In this document: in pieces, positions 27,400 to 35,447 of the stretch
How positions within the stretch are numbered: position 1 is the stretch's first letter
Layout: each line of letters starts with the position of its first letter
Assembly (NCBI RefSeq): GCF_018141185.1
Contig: NZ_CP058560.1
Span: 248,001 to 312,000 of the forward strand
From: Methanobacterium alkalithermotolerans
GTDB taxonomy: Archaea > Methanobacteriota > Methanobacteria > Methanobacteriales > Methanobacteriaceae
DNA: 64,000 nt
Reading direction: 5' to 3'
Position numbers and translations under genes: made by a program
The notes under the pieces: model-generated
The model's input: the letters and a program-made list of their open reading frames with translations, nothing else
What the model was told of the DNA's origin: nothing
The model's database searches: none

Positions 27400-27429
27400 T
27401 ATAACCATTGTTATATAACAATTGTTATA
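27400..27429. promoter_or_regulatory. Tandem palindromic operators before cysK
   Basis: Two overlapping copies: TATAACCATTGTTATA at 27400-27415 and the exact consensus TATAACAATTGTTATA at 27414-27429, centres 14 bp apart. The AT-rich sites probably coincide with the TATA box of cysK, which would fit repression. Confidence 0.85.
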
Positions 27430-27523
27430 ATTTATCTCATATTCACTTATAAAGTTTTCTATTCTTTAAAGCAAAATATCTGCTTAAATAATAATTTAGA
27501 ATTAATATTATTTGTTTTTTGCT

Positions 27524-28480
27524 TTAATTTAATCTCTGCCACCTTAATACATATTCTTGCACCTGATCAAATACCGTGGTAACAGCAATTACCACCAGTG
27601 ATACCACAATCATACCGGCTAAAACTGCACCGTAATTGGCAAATTGGCCTTGGGACTGGAGATACCATCCTAAACCAGAGCTGGAACCAATGATCTCCGC
27701 AACCATCAAGGTTATAAAGGATATTATCAGTCCTATTAGTGCTCCCTGGAATATTGATGGTGCAGCCCCAGGTAACAGTACCTTCCATAGGATGGTCCTA
27801 TCTGATAATCCCAGTGTCCGGGCTGAATTAATCAAACGGTGGTCAATATTAAACACCCCTCCTACCACTCCCACCAAAATAGGCCAGAATGCTCCGATAA
27901 AAATAACAAATACCGAAGAAACAAAAAAGCTGGGTAGAAGAGCTATAGCATAGGGGATATAAACTGTGGGAGGAATAGGTCCCATAGCTTTAGCCGTAGG
28001 ATATGCAACATTATATAATCTCTTTTTCCATCCTATGATTAAACCCAGAGGTATGGCAGTAACAATAGCCAGCAAATATCCAGTAATAAGTAAAAATAGT
28101 GAACTGAATATTCCGGTAATAATCACTTCATAATCCTGGGCATATACCGAGAACACTTTCTCCGAGGATGGTAAAAGGTTGGGGTCGATTATGGAAAACC
28201 AGCTTACTATTTCCCACACTGCCAGTATAAGTCCTACCAGCAAAAATATATCATTTACTTTATCATATTTAGTACTGCTTCTGAAAAGCTCTAGGGCAAA
28301 TAATGCCAGGATTATAATTATTAATCCTGTAAATAATATTCTACCTTCTTCAAACTCCGCCCCAGATGGTTTAATCCAAGTAAAGGCTAAAAGAGCCAGA
28401 AAAATAAGAATTACGGCAATAGACTGTAAATTGAATTTAATTCTTAAACTTCCTGATCTACTTTCTTTTTTAAAAATCAA
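27524..28480 (-). CDS. ABC transporter permease, sulfonate/taurine/nitrate type (SsuC/TauC-like)
   Basis: Membrane subunit of an importer of the NitT/TauT family. 318 residues with about eight hydrophobic segments; the cytoplasmic EAA-type loop reads ARTLGLSDRTILWKVLLPGAAP (shown in part), contacting the ATPase. It overlaps the ATPase gene by 4 bp and forms an operon with it and the binding protein. The N-terminal extension of two helices before the core is long for the family. Linkage to the nitrogenase-like genes suggests import of an organosulfur substrate; specificity cannot be read from sequence. Confidence 0.9.
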   Translation of the reverse strand: MIFKKESRSGSLRIKFNLQSIAVILIFLALLAFTWIKPSGAEFEEGRILFTGLIIIILALFALELFRSSTKYDKVNDIFLLVGLILAVWEIVSWFSIIDPNLLPSSEKVFSVYAQDYEVIITGIFSSLFLLITGYLLAIVTAIPLGLIIGWKKRLYNVAYPTAKAMGPIPPTVYIPYAIALLPSFFVSSVFVIFIGAFWPILVGVVGGVFNIDHRLINSARTLGLSDRTILWKVLLPGAAPSIFQGALIGLIISFITLMVAEIIGSSSGLGWYLQSQGQFANYGAVLAGMIVVSLVVIAVTTVFDQVQEYVLRWQRLN

Positions 28481-29304
28481 GCCAGATCCCTCATGTGTTT
28501 TTCCTGTTCAGATAGCGCATCCAGCATTTCTTCATTTAATATGGATAAAAGATCAGATCTTAGCCTAATATATTCCGCACACTTTACCAGATTACTCCTG
28601 CATCGGGGTCTTTCAAATTCAACATCAATTATATCCTTTATTTTCCCGGGGGAGGGAGTTAAAATCACGATCTTATCGGATAGTAATATGGCTTCGTCCA
28701 CATCATGAGTAACATACAAAGTTGTCTCCCGGGAATGGCCTCTGCTCCACAGATAAAGCAATAAATCTTGCATATGAATACGGTTTAGTGCATCCAGAGC
28801 ACCAAATGGTTCATCCATTAAAAATATTTTAGGATCTGTGGCGAACATGCGAGCAATAGCTAATCTTTGGCGCATGCCTCCGGATAAGGTATTTGGAAAT
28901 TTATCCGAAAAATTGGATAGTCCTACTATATCAAGGTATTTTTTAGCCTTGGCAGACATTTCTCCTTTACTGGAATTTTCATTAGTATGTTCAATGGCAA
29001 AATATAGATTTTCATAAGAAGTCATCCAGGGAAATAAAGAATAGTCCTGAAAAACAATACCTAAATCCGGACCTGGCCCCTGGACTTTTTTACCTCCTAC
29101 CCGGACTTCACCCTGACTAGGTTTTTTAAGTCCAGCTATAATATCTATGAGAGTGCTTTTTCCACATCCACTAGGCCCGATAATAGACACAAATTCACCA
29201 TCTTGCAGATGCAGATTAATATTTTCCAGGACGAAAAAACTTCGGTCATCTACTTCGTAATGCATGGAAACATTTTCAATCTCTATTTTAGTCATTTTTA
29301 TCAC
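28477..29304 (-). CDS. ABC transporter ATPase, sulfonate/taurine/nitrate type (SsuB/TauB-like)
   Basis: Energises the importer. 275 residues with Walker A GPSGCGKST, signature LSGGMRQRLAIAR, Walker B FLMDEPFGALDA and the H-loop YVTHDVDEA. The aromatic D-loop context and ALDALNRIHMQDLL match the TauB/SsuB/NrtD subgroup. Coupled to the permease by a 4-bp overlap and 32 bp after the binding-protein gene. Confidence 0.93.
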   Translation of the reverse strand: MIKMTKIEIENVSMHYEVDDRSFFVLENINLHLQDGEFVSIIGPSGCGKSTLIDIIAGLKKPSQGEVRVGGKKVQGPGPDLGIVFQDYSLFPWMTSYENLYFAIEHTNENSSKGEMSAKAKKYLDIVGLSNFSDKFPNTLSGGMRQRLAIARMFATDPKIFLMDEPFGALDALNRIHMQDLLLYLWSRGHSRETTLYVTHDVDEAILLSDKIVILTPSPGKIKDIIDVEFERPRCRSNLVKCAEYIRLRSDLLSILNEEMLDALSEQEKHMRDLA

Positions 29305-29336
29305 TTAAAAGAAAATAAAGGGGATATTCCCCTTAT

Positions 29337-30392
29337 TTATTCATTCAATTTGGCGTATTGTTCTAAGAGTTGTTGGTATATCTGATTATTCGGATTTTCC
29401 TGGGCTAATTGATCCAAGGCGTCCTTATAAATGGTGGTATCGATTGAATTTTCCAGAGCAGTTGGATCCTTAATCTCATCATATCCTAAAATTTCCAATA
29501 GCTCCCAGTATTCCAAAGTACCTTTTTTATTAGGGTCCGGTGACAATGACAAGTTTTCATCATATAGAGCTTGTTTTAAAGCTTCAGGATCCATTTTTAC
29601 ATATTTTCCCACGGCTTGTACACTACCATCTGGGTTATTCTGGTAATAATCATAGGCTTTTATTAAGGCCCTTTCAAATCTTACCCATTTATCCCGATCC
29701 TCTTCCACCTTACTAGAGGTGGTAACTATTCTGCAGCAGGGGTGATCTGGTTCATACTCATTGGAAGACTTTACAATATATAATCCCTGTTCTTCAGCAG
29801 TAAACTGAAATGGAGGCCATACTAATCCAATTGGTGCTTTACCACTTTTAACTGCCTGAACAACATCTGCAGCAGTTTTAAATTCTACAAAATTTATTTT
29901 TTCAAGATCAACTCCGTCTTTTTTAAGGGCACCCTTAATGACCACATCGGGAGTGGACATCTTAACTGTTGCCACAGTTTTACCTTCATATTCCTTAGGG
30001 TTATTTCTCAATTCTTCAGCTAGTTCAGGACTATTAGCAATAGATGCGGAACCTCCTCCCATTGCTCCTCCAATAATATACAGATCCTTACCATTATTGA
30101 TGAAACTCAATGGCTCTCCTACTCCCCCTGCTTCAACATCCAGTTTATCAGCTAAAAGTGCATTTATTTCATCAGGACCTGTTTGAAATTCATTTAGTTC
30201 AACTTGCAGCCCTTCTTCTTCAAAAAATCCTTGTTCATAGGCGATGAAATAAAGAGCATGACCAGTGGAAGGTAAATAACCCACTCTTAGAGTATCATCA
30301 GCACTGGAAGTACCTGTATTCAATATTATACCAATACTAAGGCCAATTATCAGAATTAATCCAATAAATAACCCTATTTTTTTATTTACCAT
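29337..30392 (-). CDS. ABC transporter substrate-binding protein (NMT1/SsuA-like)
   Basis: 351 residues, membrane-anchored by an N-terminal hydrophobic segment (about 7-24) with no lipobox Cys. The periplasmic-binding fold shows LRVGYLPSTGHALYFIAYEQGFF, the usual start of SsuA/TauA-type proteins, and LLADKLDVEAGGVGEPLS. A Cys-Cys pair near the binding cleft region (PDHPCCRIV) is unusual and might matter for ligand binding. The N-terminus (VNKKIGLFIG) resembles the small CC-protein encoded 300 bp upstream. Operon with ATPase and permease. Confidence 0.9.
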   Translation of the reverse strand: MVNKKIGLFIGLILIIGLSIGIILNTGTSSADDTLRVGYLPSTGHALYFIAYEQGFFEEEGLQVELNEFQTGPDEINALLADKLDVEAGGVGEPLSFINNGKDLYIIGGAMGGGSASIANSPELAEELRNNPKEYEGKTVATVKMSTPDVVIKGALKKDGVDLEKINFVEFKTAADVVQAVKSGKAPIGLVWPPFQFTAEEQGLYIVKSSNEYEPDHPCCRIVTTSSKVEEDRDKWVRFERALIKAYDYYQNNPDGSVQAVGKYVKMDPEALKQALYDENLSLSPDPNKKGTLEYWELLEILGYDEIKDPTALENSIDTTIYKDALDQLAQENPNNQIYQQLLEQYAKLNE

Positions 30393-30613
30393 GGAAATTA
30401 TCCTCTTTTTAAGTTTATATTTTATTTTCTGTAATTAATTAATTGAATAATGATTCATATAGATTAAATATTTATTTAGATTTTTATAATACGTTTTTTT
30501 AATTATTACACATTTATTAATCCTCCTTTTTTATTTTAAATACGTGATTGCCAATCATTTGTAATCATAACAGCTTTTAAGTTATATCAATGCCCATTTA
30601 AACAAGTTTAAAT

Positions 30614-30629
30614 TATAACAGCTGTTAAG
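30614..30629. promoter_or_regulatory. Operator upstream of the ABC transporter operon
   Basis: TATAACAGCTGTTAAG, two changes from a perfect palindrome, 222 bp before the binding-protein start in a 298-bp gap between that gene and the small CC-protein. A further half-site with spaced ATAAC/GTTAT lies at 30567-30585. The distance is large, so the promoter may lie far upstream or the transporter has a long leader. Confidence 0.65.
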
Positions 30630-30690
30630 TGAGGTATTGTTATTTTCCCATTCGTTTATTACATTTAAAAAAATTAAATTTAATTTAAAA

Positions 30691-30921
30691 TCACTTACAG
30701 CAATCATCGGATGTATTGTTATGATCTAATAATTCATCCTTTTTCACTGATTGATTTTCAGGTACTATACAACATTCATTGGAAGTGTTTATAGATAAAG
30801 AATCATTACAGCACTCATTCAAGTTTTCAAGACTACCACTCTCGGAATAAGATATCACCGCGCCAATAGAGATTAATACTATTAATGCTGCAACGAAAAA
30901 TCCGATTTTTTTATTTAACAT
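30691..30921 (-). CDS. Small membrane-anchored protein with three Cys-Cys pairs
   Basis: 76 residues. N-terminal anchor or signal (MLNKKIGFFVAALIVLISIGA, first 20 shown in part) and an acidic, Asn/Ser-rich exterior part with three Cys-Cys pairs (ECCND, ECCIV, DDCCK-end). Gene lies 28 bp after the nifH-like stop in the nitrogenase-like operon. Paired cysteines may bind metal ions or a thiol compound outside the membrane. The N-terminus is very similar to that of the nearby transporter binding protein, so the two may share an origin or a site of action. No known family recognised. Confidence 0.72.
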   Translation of the reverse strand: MLNKKIGFFVAALIVLISIGAVISYSESGSLENLNECCNDSLSINTSNECCIVPENQSVKKDELLDHNNTSDDCCK

Positions 30922-30949
30922 TTTATCCCATCAAATTTTTTAATACTAT

Positions 30950-31834
30950 TTATACACCGCTTCCATCATCCTGAATACCTTGCGAAGAGGTCTTCTGGTG
31001 GAGCAAAATCCTGCTTACCCAGGTGGATCCCCAGTTATTTAAGTCATCTGCATCAAAGGGTTTTGGTATAAATTTTTTTTGATTATTGATAACTTTTCGC
31101 GCCAATTCACGATAAACTTCCGCCTGTTCAGAATCAGGATCACCCTCTATGGTGGTTTTTCCTTCTAGTTCACATTTGGTTACAGTAGGTGAACGTGGAA
31201 CATATTGGATAACTTCCGAGTCTGTTTTATGAGAAAAATCTTCAATCATTTCTTTTTCTGCCAGACTTTTTATCGAGTTTCCTATAATGCCCCCCAGGAG
31301 GCCACCACCACTTCCAGAATATTTCAATATTCCCTTAAAAAGATTGTTTACAGCATATATAGCCATATAATCAGATGAAGTCACGGTATATATCTGTTCT
31401 GCCAGACCCTGACGAATAGGAATAGCAAATCCACCACATACCACATCTCCCAGAACATCATAGATAACTATATCTGGATCATAATCATCGATAATGCCGT
31501 TATTATCTAAAAGTTCTATGGCGGCAATAATACCTCTTCCTGCACAACCCACCCCGGGTTCAGGGCCACCAGCTTCAACACAAAGTATACCATTGTAGCC
31601 TTCATGAATGACCTTTTCAAAATCATTGGATTCGCTTCTAAGGGTGTCCATAACTGTGGGTATAGGTTTACCTCCCCTTAATGAGTTAGTTGAATCATTC
31701 TTGGGATCACATCCCACTTGCATTACACTATACCCTATGTCTGATAAAGCCGCAGAAAGGTTAGAGGTGGTGGTGGACTTACCAATTCCTCCTTTTCCAT
31801 AAATGGCGATTTGCTTTCTTTTACTCATTAACAT
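30950..31834 (-). CDS. Nitrogenase iron protein-like reductase (NifH family)
   Basis: ATP-dependent electron donor to the NifDK-like partner. 294 residues; P-loop GKGGIGKS (13-20), and the two cysteines per subunit that bind the bridging 4Fe-4S cluster, C97 (GVGCAGRG) and C133 (DVVCGGFA). Switch region includes DPKNDST. The Arg in GCAGRG, modified by ADP-ribosylation in some nitrogenases, is kept. It follows the nifK-like gene by 46 bp. A CfbC role in F430 synthesis is less likely given both NifD- and NifK-type partners. Confidence 0.93.
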   Translation of the reverse strand: MLMSKRKQIAIYGKGGIGKSTTTSNLSAALSDIGYSVMQVGCDPKNDSTNSLRGGKPIPTVMDTLRSESNDFEKVIHEGYNGILCVEAGGPEPGVGCAGRGIIAAIELLDNNGIIDDYDPDIVIYDVLGDVVCGGFAIPIRQGLAEQIYTVTSSDYMAIYAVNNLFKGILKYSGSGGGLLGGIIGNSIKSLAEKEMIEDFSHKTDSEVIQYVPRSPTVTKCELEGKTTIEGDPDSEQAEVYRELARKVINNQKKFIPKPFDADDLNNWGSTWVSRILLHQKTSSQGIQDDGSGV

Positions 31835-31880
31835 TCCTCATATAATTACATAATCTAATTTTTATCCATTTTCTATAAAA

Positions 31881-33254
31881 TTACAGTGGCCCAGCGAAAG
31901 TACTTATATAATCCTCTATTAGTCTTAATCCCCCATCATAACCCGCATAACTGTCTGTTAGAACTATACGATTATAGGAAGGGAAAGCCACGGTAACGTG
32001 AAGAGCTCCTAATTCAGGTGCCGAATTTGCTTCAATTGAACTGGCAAATAAAAACTGGAAGGGCCTATCTTTTAATTTTTCACGTGCAAGGTGAGAATCT
32101 ACTTCAAAGACCACTTCTGGTTTAATTGTTGAGGTTAAATCTTCACTTAATGCCTTAATTATTTCTTCACGATATTCTTCTGGTGGATTATCAGTTAACT
32201 GAATAATGTCAGGCAGATAACCCATTTCATTAACCAGGAACTTGTTGATGGCAATAGCGGTATTACTATCTGCCACCACTGCAAAGTAAGAATGAGGGCG
32301 TACAATTAAAAGTGCGTCCCCTGAATACTCAATGAAACGATATGATCTTCTTTCCTCTTCTTTAATGAAATTCTCCACTTTATCTGGAGAAATATCTAAT
32401 TTTTTCCCCACAGTTCTCAAAAAGTGGCTGGTCTGTTTAGGGCCCAGGGGTACACTGGGGAAAGTTATGGAGGGAATGCCAAATTTTTCTTCCAGTTTTT
32501 TGGCAGTACGATGACCATTCCAGGTGGAAAGAACGATATTATATTCAGCAGCAGGCAAGTTTTTTAACTTTTCAAATCCATTTGCCTCTGTGAAAATAAT
32601 ATTAGGTTTTAATCCAATGTTTTCTAAGAGTTTTTTAATAGTAAGCAGTTCACCTTTCCAGAAGATATGCTGATAAGGCACCACTCCCAAAATATTTACC
32701 ACACCTTTTTTTGTGGGAAGGGGGGTTAAAATCTGATCAATTAAAGCTTCAAAGAAGAGCTCATAACCTTCATAGGAATTCCCATTGAATCCAGGGGCAT
32801 TGATATGGAATATAGGAATATCATTCTGGTATTCCCTGATAACAGCATCCACATCATCTCCAATTAGGGCCGGTATACAGCCAGAGATAACCACAAACCC
32901 ATCACCTTCATAGACCTCATTAGAGGCATTGATTAATTTACGGAGTTTATCTTCCCCACCAAAAATCACGTGTTCTTCCACCAGTCCGGTGGTGGCAGTG
33001 CTGGTTCCCCCTACCGGTCCTCCTGCATTTTGTCCTCCTGCATATAACTGGCCAAAGAGTTGTCCCAGTCCACAACCTAATCCTGCATGGAGTAAGGGAA
33101 CTAATCCATAAACCCCTAAAGCAGTTCCATACGCCCCTCCCAGAGCGCAGGAATATTTAGGTGCTTCTACATGATCTTTTCCTAATTCATGACTACTAAA
33201 ATCTTCTTTGGGATTATTTTTGTTTTTTACCTCACCATTATCATTATAGCTCAT
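31881..33254 (-). CDS. NifK-like beta subunit of a nitrogenase-like reductase
   Basis: 457 residues. The three cysteines expected to hold half of a P-cluster are present: C36 (YSCALGG), C61 (GLGCGLGQ) and C126 (SGCIPALIGDD). The conserved EEHVIFGGEDKL follows. Shorter than NifK of N2-fixing nitrogenase (about 520) and lacking its N-terminal extension. Overlaps the nifD-like gene by 4 bp, indicating coupled translation and a heterotetramer. Closest class by motif is the non-N2-fixing group that includes methylthio-alkane reductase MarK; that is inference from motifs and gene context, not from a search. Confidence 0.88.
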   Translation of the reverse strand: MSYNDNGEVKNKNNPKEDFSSHELGKDHVEAPKYSCALGGAYGTALGVYGLVPLLHAGLGCGLGQLFGQLYAGGQNAGGPVGGTSTATTGLVEEHVIFGGEDKLRKLINASNEVYEGDGFVVISGCIPALIGDDVDAVIREYQNDIPIFHINAPGFNGNSYEGYELFFEALIDQILTPLPTKKGVVNILGVVPYQHIFWKGELLTIKKLLENIGLKPNIIFTEANGFEKLKNLPAAEYNIVLSTWNGHRTAKKLEEKFGIPSITFPSVPLGPKQTSHFLRTVGKKLDISPDKVENFIKEEERRSYRFIEYSGDALLIVRPHSYFAVVADSNTAIAINKFLVNEMGYLPDIIQLTDNPPEEYREEIIKALSEDLTSTIKPEVVFEVDSHLAREKLKDRPFQFLFASSIEANSAPELGALHVTVAFPSYNRIVLTDSYAGYDGGLRLIEDYISTFAGPL

Positions 33255-34789
33255 TTTGATGACTCCGTATTAACATATTTTAGTGGATTGGGCTGATCAT
33301 ACCATGAATCTTTGTAACTATCAGCAGTTTTTTCTTTCATGGTACTTTCAAAGGCCTTATTTTCAAGGGATTGAAGAATGAATTCACCAAATGCAATAGC
33401 ACCGGCATAGCCGCTTTGAGTACTCCATGGATCAGGGTCACCCCTCAGAGCATGTAATCTGGTAACTGATTTTTCACGTTTATAAGCTCCGCCCTGGAAG
33501 GGGCAGGTTAAGGTTATATCTGGATCTCTATTCCGGGTGATGTGTCCCTGTTCAGCTGCCTGGAAAGTGTTAACCAGAATATCAAAGTCTCCAGTTTCTT
33601 TAACTACATTTTCGATATCCTCCAGAATGAGATTATCAAAATCCTGGGTTAGAGCCGCTGAAGAACTAAGTCCTAGCTCGTCAAAGTAGGGTATCTGAGA
33701 TAATAGTCTCCCCTGACCAAGGGACCCTAGCACTTCCAGTTTTTCTCCATTACCTTTGTAATTTAAGAGTTTTTTTCGTATTGCTTTTAATTTAGGAGCC
33801 CATACTTTATTTTCTTCTTTTATAAGGGCTTCAATTTCTTCTTCTTTTCCAGTGTGCTTACCAATCTGGCGCAACCACTCTTCCGTATTTTTGATACCCA
33901 CCGGTGAAGGGTAAAGGAAATAAGGAACTCCAAATTCCTGTTCCAAACCCCTGGATAAGTAATCTGTATAAGTGGGACATAGTGGTGCGGTAACAGCTGC
34001 TTCTGATAGTTCTTCTAGCTGTTGTACTGATGCAAACTCAGGAATGAAATTTACTCTTAAGCCTACTTTTCCCAGTAATCTTTTAATTTCCAAACGGTCC
34101 TGCCAGGTGTAAGATAGCATACTGGCCACATTGACCAGGTCTTTTTGCTTTTTTTCTGGTTTTTTTACCAGGTATTTTAATACTCCATGCCAGAAAGCAT
34201 CATATCCTGTTTGTACCAGCCTGGAACGGACTCCTTCACAGTGAACCGGTACGATTTTTGCCTTAACTTCCGGTTGTATTTCATTTACAGCCCCTTCAAT
34301 GTCTTCTCCAATTACACCTGAAGTACAGGTAGTTAGAATGAAGATAGCTTTAGGATCATACCTTTTCTGTGCTTCTAGTACTGCATTTTTTAGTTTTTCG
34401 CTGGCACCATAAACCACGTCGCTTTGTTGCAGATTGGTGGTTATCCAGTTAAGTTCAAATTTTTCTGGTCGGCCCAGTTCAGGAGGCACAGATCGAAAAA
34501 TCTCCCTGTATCCTAGAGAAGAAGAGGAGCAACCTAATGGCCCATGATATATAATAGCCGCATCTCGGATAGTGGATACCCTTACCGTTAAGTAAAAGTT
34601 TAATACACAACCTGAGGTTTGCTGCAGTTCCCTATCAAAACATTTAGTTTTTCCTGCTTTGGCATCTTCAATTAGCTGGGTGGCTTTTCCATAGTACACA
34701 TTGGTACCATTTGCTCGCTGTTCCCGGTTAGGGCAGGTATTCTTATCCAGATCTATTTTATGGTCCGGATCATATTCTTTAGGTGGCAT
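33251..34789 (-). CDS. NifD-like catalytic alpha subunit of a nitrogenase-like reductase
   Basis: 512 residues. P-cluster ligands C61 (TSGCVLNF), C87 (GPLGCSSSS), C155 (TTCTSGVIGED). The cofactor ligands of nitrogenase are conserved too: C271 (APLCPTYTDYLSRGLE, matching NifD Cys275) and H446 (RLHALRGD, matching NifD His442). This argues for a carbide-type Fe-S cofactor at the active site and against chlorophyll or F430-type reductases. The residues around the cofactor differ from N2-fixing NifD (for example LHALRGDPDPWST in place of HSWDYSGPYHG), so the substrate should differ. First gene of the operon; six operators precede it. Methylthio-alkane or related C-S reductase is my best guess. Confidence 0.88.
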   Translation of the reverse strand: MPPKEYDPDHKIDLDKNTCPNREQRANGTNVYYGKATQLIEDAKAGKTKCFDRELQQTSGCVLNFYLTVRVSTIRDAAIIYHGPLGCSSSSLGYREIFRSVPPELGRPEKFELNWITTNLQQSDVVYGASEKLKNAVLEAQKRYDPKAIFILTTCTSGVIGEDIEGAVNEIQPEVKAKIVPVHCEGVRSRLVQTGYDAFWHGVLKYLVKKPEKKQKDLVNVASMLSYTWQDRLEIKRLLGKVGLRVNFIPEFASVQQLEELSEAAVTAPLCPTYTDYLSRGLEQEFGVPYFLYPSPVGIKNTEEWLRQIGKHTGKEEEIEALIKEENKVWAPKLKAIRKKLLNYKGNGEKLEVLGSLGQGRLLSQIPYFDELGLSSSAALTQDFDNLILEDIENVVKETGDFDILVNTFQAAEQGHITRNRDPDITLTCPFQGGAYKREKSVTRLHALRGDPDPWSTQSGYAGAIAFGEFILQSLENKAFESTMKEKTADSYKDSWYDQPNPLKYVNTESSK

Positions 34790-34808
34790 TCTTTTTCTCC
34801 ATTTTAAC

Positions 34809-34846
34809 TATAACAGCTGTTATAATATAATATAACATGTGTTATC
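34809..34846. promoter_or_regulatory. Operator pair directly before the nifD-like gene
   Basis: TATAACAGCTGTTATA (34809-34824, perfect palindrome) and TATAACATGTGTTATC (34831-34846), centres 22 bp apart. The near site begins 20 bp before the ATG at 34789, covering the likely transcription start or leader. Confidence 0.85.
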
Positions 34847-34930
34847 TTATGATTTAATATTCTCTAATTCTAAACGGTTTACTTAAAAAATCTCTTCACA
34901 CCACTATGGCTGAGGATGTGATATTCAACT

Positions 34931-34968
34931 TATAACAATTGTTATATTTAAAGTTAACGGCTGTTATA
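34931..34968. promoter_or_regulatory. Operator pair, upstream copy 1
   Basis: Exact consensus TATAACAATTGTTATA (34931-34946) and GTTAACGGCTGTTATA (34953-34968), centres 22 bp apart. With the next pair it forms a 40-bp direct repeat at an offset of 78 bp, differing at two positions. Confidence 0.85.
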
Positions 34969-35008
34969 TTTGAACCCACTATTCTGGTAGTGATCAGATA
35001 AGATACTA

Positions 35009-35046
35009 TATAACAATTGTTATATTTAAACTTAACGGGTGTTATA
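35009..35046. promoter_or_regulatory. Operator pair, upstream copy 2
   Basis: Exact consensus TATAACAATTGTTATA (35009-35024) and CTTAACGGGTGTTATA (35031-35046), centres 22 bp apart, repeating the pair at 34931-34968. It begins 17 bp past the stop of the NifX-like gene. Confidence 0.85.
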
Positions 35047-35062
35047 TTTTAATTATAAAAAA

Positions 35063-35407
35063 TTATTCAAACTTATCCAGGTTGAGACTAATCTCATTTA
35101 AAGCCTCTTCAATAAATCCCGGATACATGAGGGGAATCATATTAGCATCAATTACTCTTTGCGATGCACCGGGTCCAATCTGACTAACCACCACTACCCT
35201 GGAATCTTTAAGTAGGTCCACCGTATCAATTAACTCCTCTTCATCATGCTGCTGGTAACTCACACAGCTAGGAGCAGTATTTCGTACTTCCACAAATTCA
35301 AATTTACCTTCTGCTTCAATATCAAATATTAAAAACTTGGTGGCCTTTCCAAAGTGCTGGTTAACAAATTTTCCATCGCTACTGGCCACTGCTACTCTAA
35401 GGGTCAT
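35063..35407 (-). CDS. NifX/NafY-type cofactor-binding protein
   Basis: 114 residues of the dinitrogenase iron-molybdenum cofactor biosynthesis domain (RNase H-like fold), which carries nitrogenase cofactors or precursors. Start VAVASSDGKFVNQHFGKATKFLIF carries the conserved HFG with the cluster-binding His; QIGPGASQRV is the second conserved segment. It lies 40 bp after the flavin-fold protein gene and upstream of the nifD-like operon, supporting a role as chaperone for its cofactor. No nifB, nifE or nifN in the window. Confidence 0.87.
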   Translation of the reverse strand: MTLRVAVASSDGKFVNQHFGKATKFLIFDIEAEGKFEFVEVRNTAPSCVSYQQHDEEELIDTVDLLKDSRVVVVSQIGPGASQRVIDANMIPLMYPGFIEEALNEISLNLDKFE

Positions 35408-35447
35408 ATCATCACCAGGTAATTAAAAAAAGAAATATAATGGGTAT

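Noticed and set aside
30950..34789. Reading the nifHDK-like genes as a standard N2-fixing nitrogenase
   Set aside because: No nifE, nifN, nifB or nifI/glnB genes are adjacent, the subunits are short, the region around the cofactor His differs from NifD, and neighbours and operators all point to sulfur metabolism.
30950..34789. Reading the same genes as CfbC/CfbD of coenzyme F430 synthesis
   Set aside because: CfbD is a single NifD-like protein; here two distinct large subunits each keep three P-cluster cysteines, and the alpha subunit keeps both cofactor ligands. F430 synthesis genes are also not nearby.
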